A stretch of 6,763 bases of DNA from Candidatus Bathyarchaeota archaeon (lineage in GTDB: Archaea; Thermoproteota; Bathyarchaeia; TCS64). Where the stretch lies: positions 1-6,763 of the forward strand of contig JAFGTA010000169.1 of assembly GCA_016934355.1 (NCBI GenBank), read 5' to 3'. Position 1 is the first letter of the stretch. Every line of letters begins with the position of its first letter. Made by a program: the position numbers and the translations under genes. Positions 5,062 through 6,763 of the stretch are shown here, piece by piece. The notes beneath the pieces are model-generated. The model saw nothing but the letters and a program-made list of their open reading frames with translations. It did not search any database and had not been told where the DNA came from.

Positions 5062-6763
5062 CTACTGTGTCTCCTTTATAGCGTTTAACGGGCACGCCTC
5101 CGCGCACCGCCCACACCTGACGCACTTTTCCTGATCTATCATGGCCTTCTTACTGTGGAGGGTGATGGCCCCTACCGGGCACTGCCCTACACAGACCCCG
5201 CAGCCCATGCACAGGTCCTCGTCGACGACGTAGCCTCTCGTTAGCTCCATGCATACGCCGGCGGCGCATCGCCCATGCTCTATGTGCTCCAGGTACTCGT
5301 CTCTGAAGTATCTCAGCGTGGTGAGCACCGGATTCGGAGCGCTCCGGCCCAAGGCACAGAGACTGGAGTCGACGATCGCCTTCGACGTCCTCTCCAGAAG
5401 CTCAAGGTCCTCGACCCTGCCCCTCCCGGTGGTAATGCGCTCCAGAACCTCGTGCATCCTCTTGAGCCCTATCCTGCAGGGCGTGCACTGGCCGCAGCTC
5501 TCGGCGGTCGTAAAGCCGAGGAAGTACTTCGCCACATCAACTGTACAAGCGGTGTCATCCATCACAACTATGCCGCCGGAGCCCATGATCGACCCCGCCG
5601 ACTGTAGTGACTCGTAGTCAAGCGGCAGGTCAAGGTGCTCCTCGGAGAGGCAGCCCCCCGAGGGTCCGCCGGTCTGCACAGCCTTGAAGCTGTGACCTTC
5701 CGGCGGCCCGCCGCCTATGTCGAATATTAGTGTCCTGAGGCTGGTGCCGAGGGGCACCTCCGCGGCTCCGCTGCGGCGGATGGCGCCCGTCAGGCAGAAG
5801 ACCTTGGTGCCCTTGCTCTTCTCGCTCCCCACGCTGGCGAAGCTCTCAGCCCCGTCTGCTATGATTGTGGGTACGTGGGAGAGGGTCTCAACGTTGTTGA
5901 TGGAGGTGGGCTTCCCCCAGAGCCCCTTGGTCGAAGGGAAAGGCGGCCTCGGCCTAGGCGTCGCTCTCCCTCCTTCTATCGCCGCCATGAGCGCGGTCTC
6001 CTCGCCGCAGACGAAGGCGCCGGCGCTGAGCATCAGGTGGACGTCGAGGGTGAATCCTGTGCCCAGTATGTTCTCCCCGAGGAGGCCGCGGCCGTACGCG
6101 GCGTCCACCGCCTTCTGCATCCTCTCGGCCATGAGAGGCTTCTCCGCTCGTACGAAGACGAATCCCTCGTCGGCGCCGATGGCGTAGGCGGCTATCATCA
6201 GACCCTCCAGCACCTTGTGGGGGTCGCCCTCGGCTGTGAGCCTGTTCATGAATGCGCCGGGGTCCCCCTCGTCGGCGTTGCATATAACGTACTTCTTGTC
6301 CCCCGGCACAGGGCGGGTGAACCTCCACTTCAGCCCCGTGGGGAACCCCGCGCCACCCCTGCCCCTGAGCCCCGAGTCAGATACCTCCTTGATGACCTCG
6401 TCGGGCGTCATCTCGGTGAGCGCCCGTTTCAGGGCTTTGTATCCCCCGGCTAGGAGATACTCGTCGATGGACTCGGGGTCTATGACGCTGCAGTTCTCGA
6501 TGGCGTCCCTGACCTGGTGGCGGAAGAAGCCCAGCTCATCCAGCAGGGGCACCTCGTCCTCCTCCCTGAAGTATCCGGTTCTCTCCCTGACGGCGAAGGC
6601 GCCCTTTATGTCCCTGTTCAGGTATCTCTCAAGCAGGTCGGGTGCCTGATCAGGCGAAACGTTGTTGAAAATGACGCCCGGGTGGTCGCGTCCAACGAAC
6701 TCCACGAGCGGCTCGGCGAAACACGCGCCGATGCAGCCAACGTCCACGATCTTCGCGTTAACG
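5062..6763 (-). CDS. NuoF/HndC-like FMN- and NAD(P)-binding subunit of formate dehydrogenase (N-terminus off window)
   Basis: The frame is open to the right edge, so the GTG at 6747 is an internal codon and roughly the first 60-70 residues are missing. Numbering from that GTG gives 561 residues. Residues 1-45 are the end of a thioredoxin-like [2Fe-2S] domain with its last two ligands in GCIGACFAEP (Cys5, Cys9). The FMN/NAD core contains LRGRGGAGFPTGLKW (127-141), CNADEGDPGAFMNR (156-169), SAGAFVCGEETAL (241-253) and GKPTSINNVETL (278-289). The NuoF-type [4Fe-4S] site is ESCGQCTPCRIG (Cys418, 421, 424) plus Cys464. The C-terminal domain is a 2x[4Fe-4S] ferredoxin (Cys513, 516, 519, 523 and 542, 545, 548, 552). 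It would exchange hydride with NAD(P) and pass electrons to the formate dehydrogenase clusters. The extra N- and C-terminal cluster domains are typical of HndC/HydB-type subunits rather than respiratory NuoF. The stop TAG is followed at once by the fdhA ATG. Confidence 0.92.
   Translation of the reverse strand, partial: VNAKIVDVGCIGACFAEPLVEFVGRDHPGVIFNNVSPDQAPDLLERYLNRDIKGAFAVRERTGYFREEDEVPLLDELGFFRHQVRDAIENCSVIDPESIDEYLLAGGYKALKRALTEMTPDEVIKEVSDSGLRGRGGAGFPTGLKWRFTRPVPGDKKYVICNADEGDPGAFMNRLTAEGDPHKVLEGLMIAAYAIGADEGFVFVRAEKPLMAERMQKAVDAAYGRGLLGENILGTGFTLDVHLMLSAGAFVCGEETALMAAIEGGRATPRPRPPFPSTKGLWGKPTSINNVETLSHVPTIIADGAESFASVGSEKSKGTKVFCLTGAIRRSGAAEVPLGTSLRTLIFDIGGGPPEGHSFKAVQTGGPSGGCLSEEHLDLPLDYESLQSAGSIMGSGGIVVMDDTACTVDVAKYFLGFTTAESCGQCTPCRIGLKRMHEVLERITTGRGRVEDLELLERTSKAIVDSSLCALGRSAPNPVLTTLRYFRDEYLEHIEHGRCAAGVCMELTRGYVVDEDLCMGCGVCVGQCPVGAITLHSKKAMIDQEKCVRCGRCAEACPLNAIKETQ
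5071..5076 (-). promoter_or_regulatory. Shine-Dalgarno site for fdhA inside the upstream gene
   Basis: On the minus strand AAGGAG lies within the last codons of the NuoF-like gene, 9 bases before the fdhA ATG. With the abutting TAG|ATG junction, this suggests that translation of the two subunits is coupled. Confidence 0.65.

Noticed and set aside
5875..6453. 192-codon open frame on the plus strand, antisense to the NuoF-like gene
   Set aside because: The composition is Arg/Pro/Glu/Gly-rich shadow sequence, with no start context and no recognisable domain.
2371..6763. Respiratory complex I subunits NuoG and NuoF
   Set aside because: The large subunit has the CARLCHAPTV formate dehydrogenase signature and intact bis-MGD site, no other complex I genes are visible, and the flavin subunit has HndC-type extra cluster domains.
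1..6763. CRISPR arrays, tRNA or rRNA genes, insertion sequences, phage genes
   Set aside because: No spaced repeats, cloverleaf-like segments, terminal inverted repeats or transposase/integrase motifs were seen on reading; nearly all of the window is accounted for by the listed genes.

Overview
The window looks like a high-GC archaeal chromosome segment carrying a metabolic gene cluster. Four things suggest an archaeon: AT-rich TATA-like boxes before two genes, one probable leaderless start, frequent AGG/AGA (Arg) and ATA (Ile) codons, and a C-terminal double-CxxC zinc ribbon behind a long acidic linker. A TACK-type lineage such as Bathyarchaeia is a guess; no rRNA or other phylogenetic marker is present. 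All placement is by motif reading, with no database search.

Layout. On the plus strand (1-1213) lie three small genes: the 3' part of a Pro/Glu-rich zinc-ribbon protein (3-425), a complete TIGR04076-type protein (490-813), and an NTF2-like/SnoaL-type gene (840-1213) interrupted by a one-base frameshift near 936-938. On the minus strand lie a fold-type II PLP enzyme of the D-cysteine desulfhydrase/ACC deaminase family (2313-1216), a formate dehydrogenase catalytic subunit (5061-2371), and a NuoF/HndC-type flavin subunit (6763-5062) whose N-terminus runs off the window. The two strands converge at 1213/1216 with only 2 bp between stop codons. No stretch longer than 300 bp lacks a gene.

How the genes work together. 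The two large minus-strand genes form one transcription unit, with the stop of the first abutting the start of the second (TAG|ATG), and encode a soluble NAD(P)-linked formate dehydrogenase. The catalytic subunit carries a Mo/W-bis-MGD site with cysteine, not selenocysteine, as metal ligand, plus a NuoG-like N-terminal array of Fe-S clusters. The flavin subunit has an FMN/NAD core, the end of an N-terminal [2Fe-2S] domain and a C-terminal 2x[4Fe-4S] ferredoxin domain. This layout recalls HydABC/Hnd-type enzymes and bifurcating formate dehydrogenases, so coupling of NAD(P), ferredoxin and formate/CO2 is plausible; a NuoE-like partner would be expected just beyond the right edge. The PLP enzyme follows after a 57-bp gap holding its own promoter-like element and ribosome binding site, so it is probably a separate unit.

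I do not see a clearly new biological system. The points most worth a second look are the formate dehydrogenase architecture, the altered active-site motifs of the PLP enzyme, the frameshifted NTF2-like gene and the P/E-rich zinc-ribbon protein.
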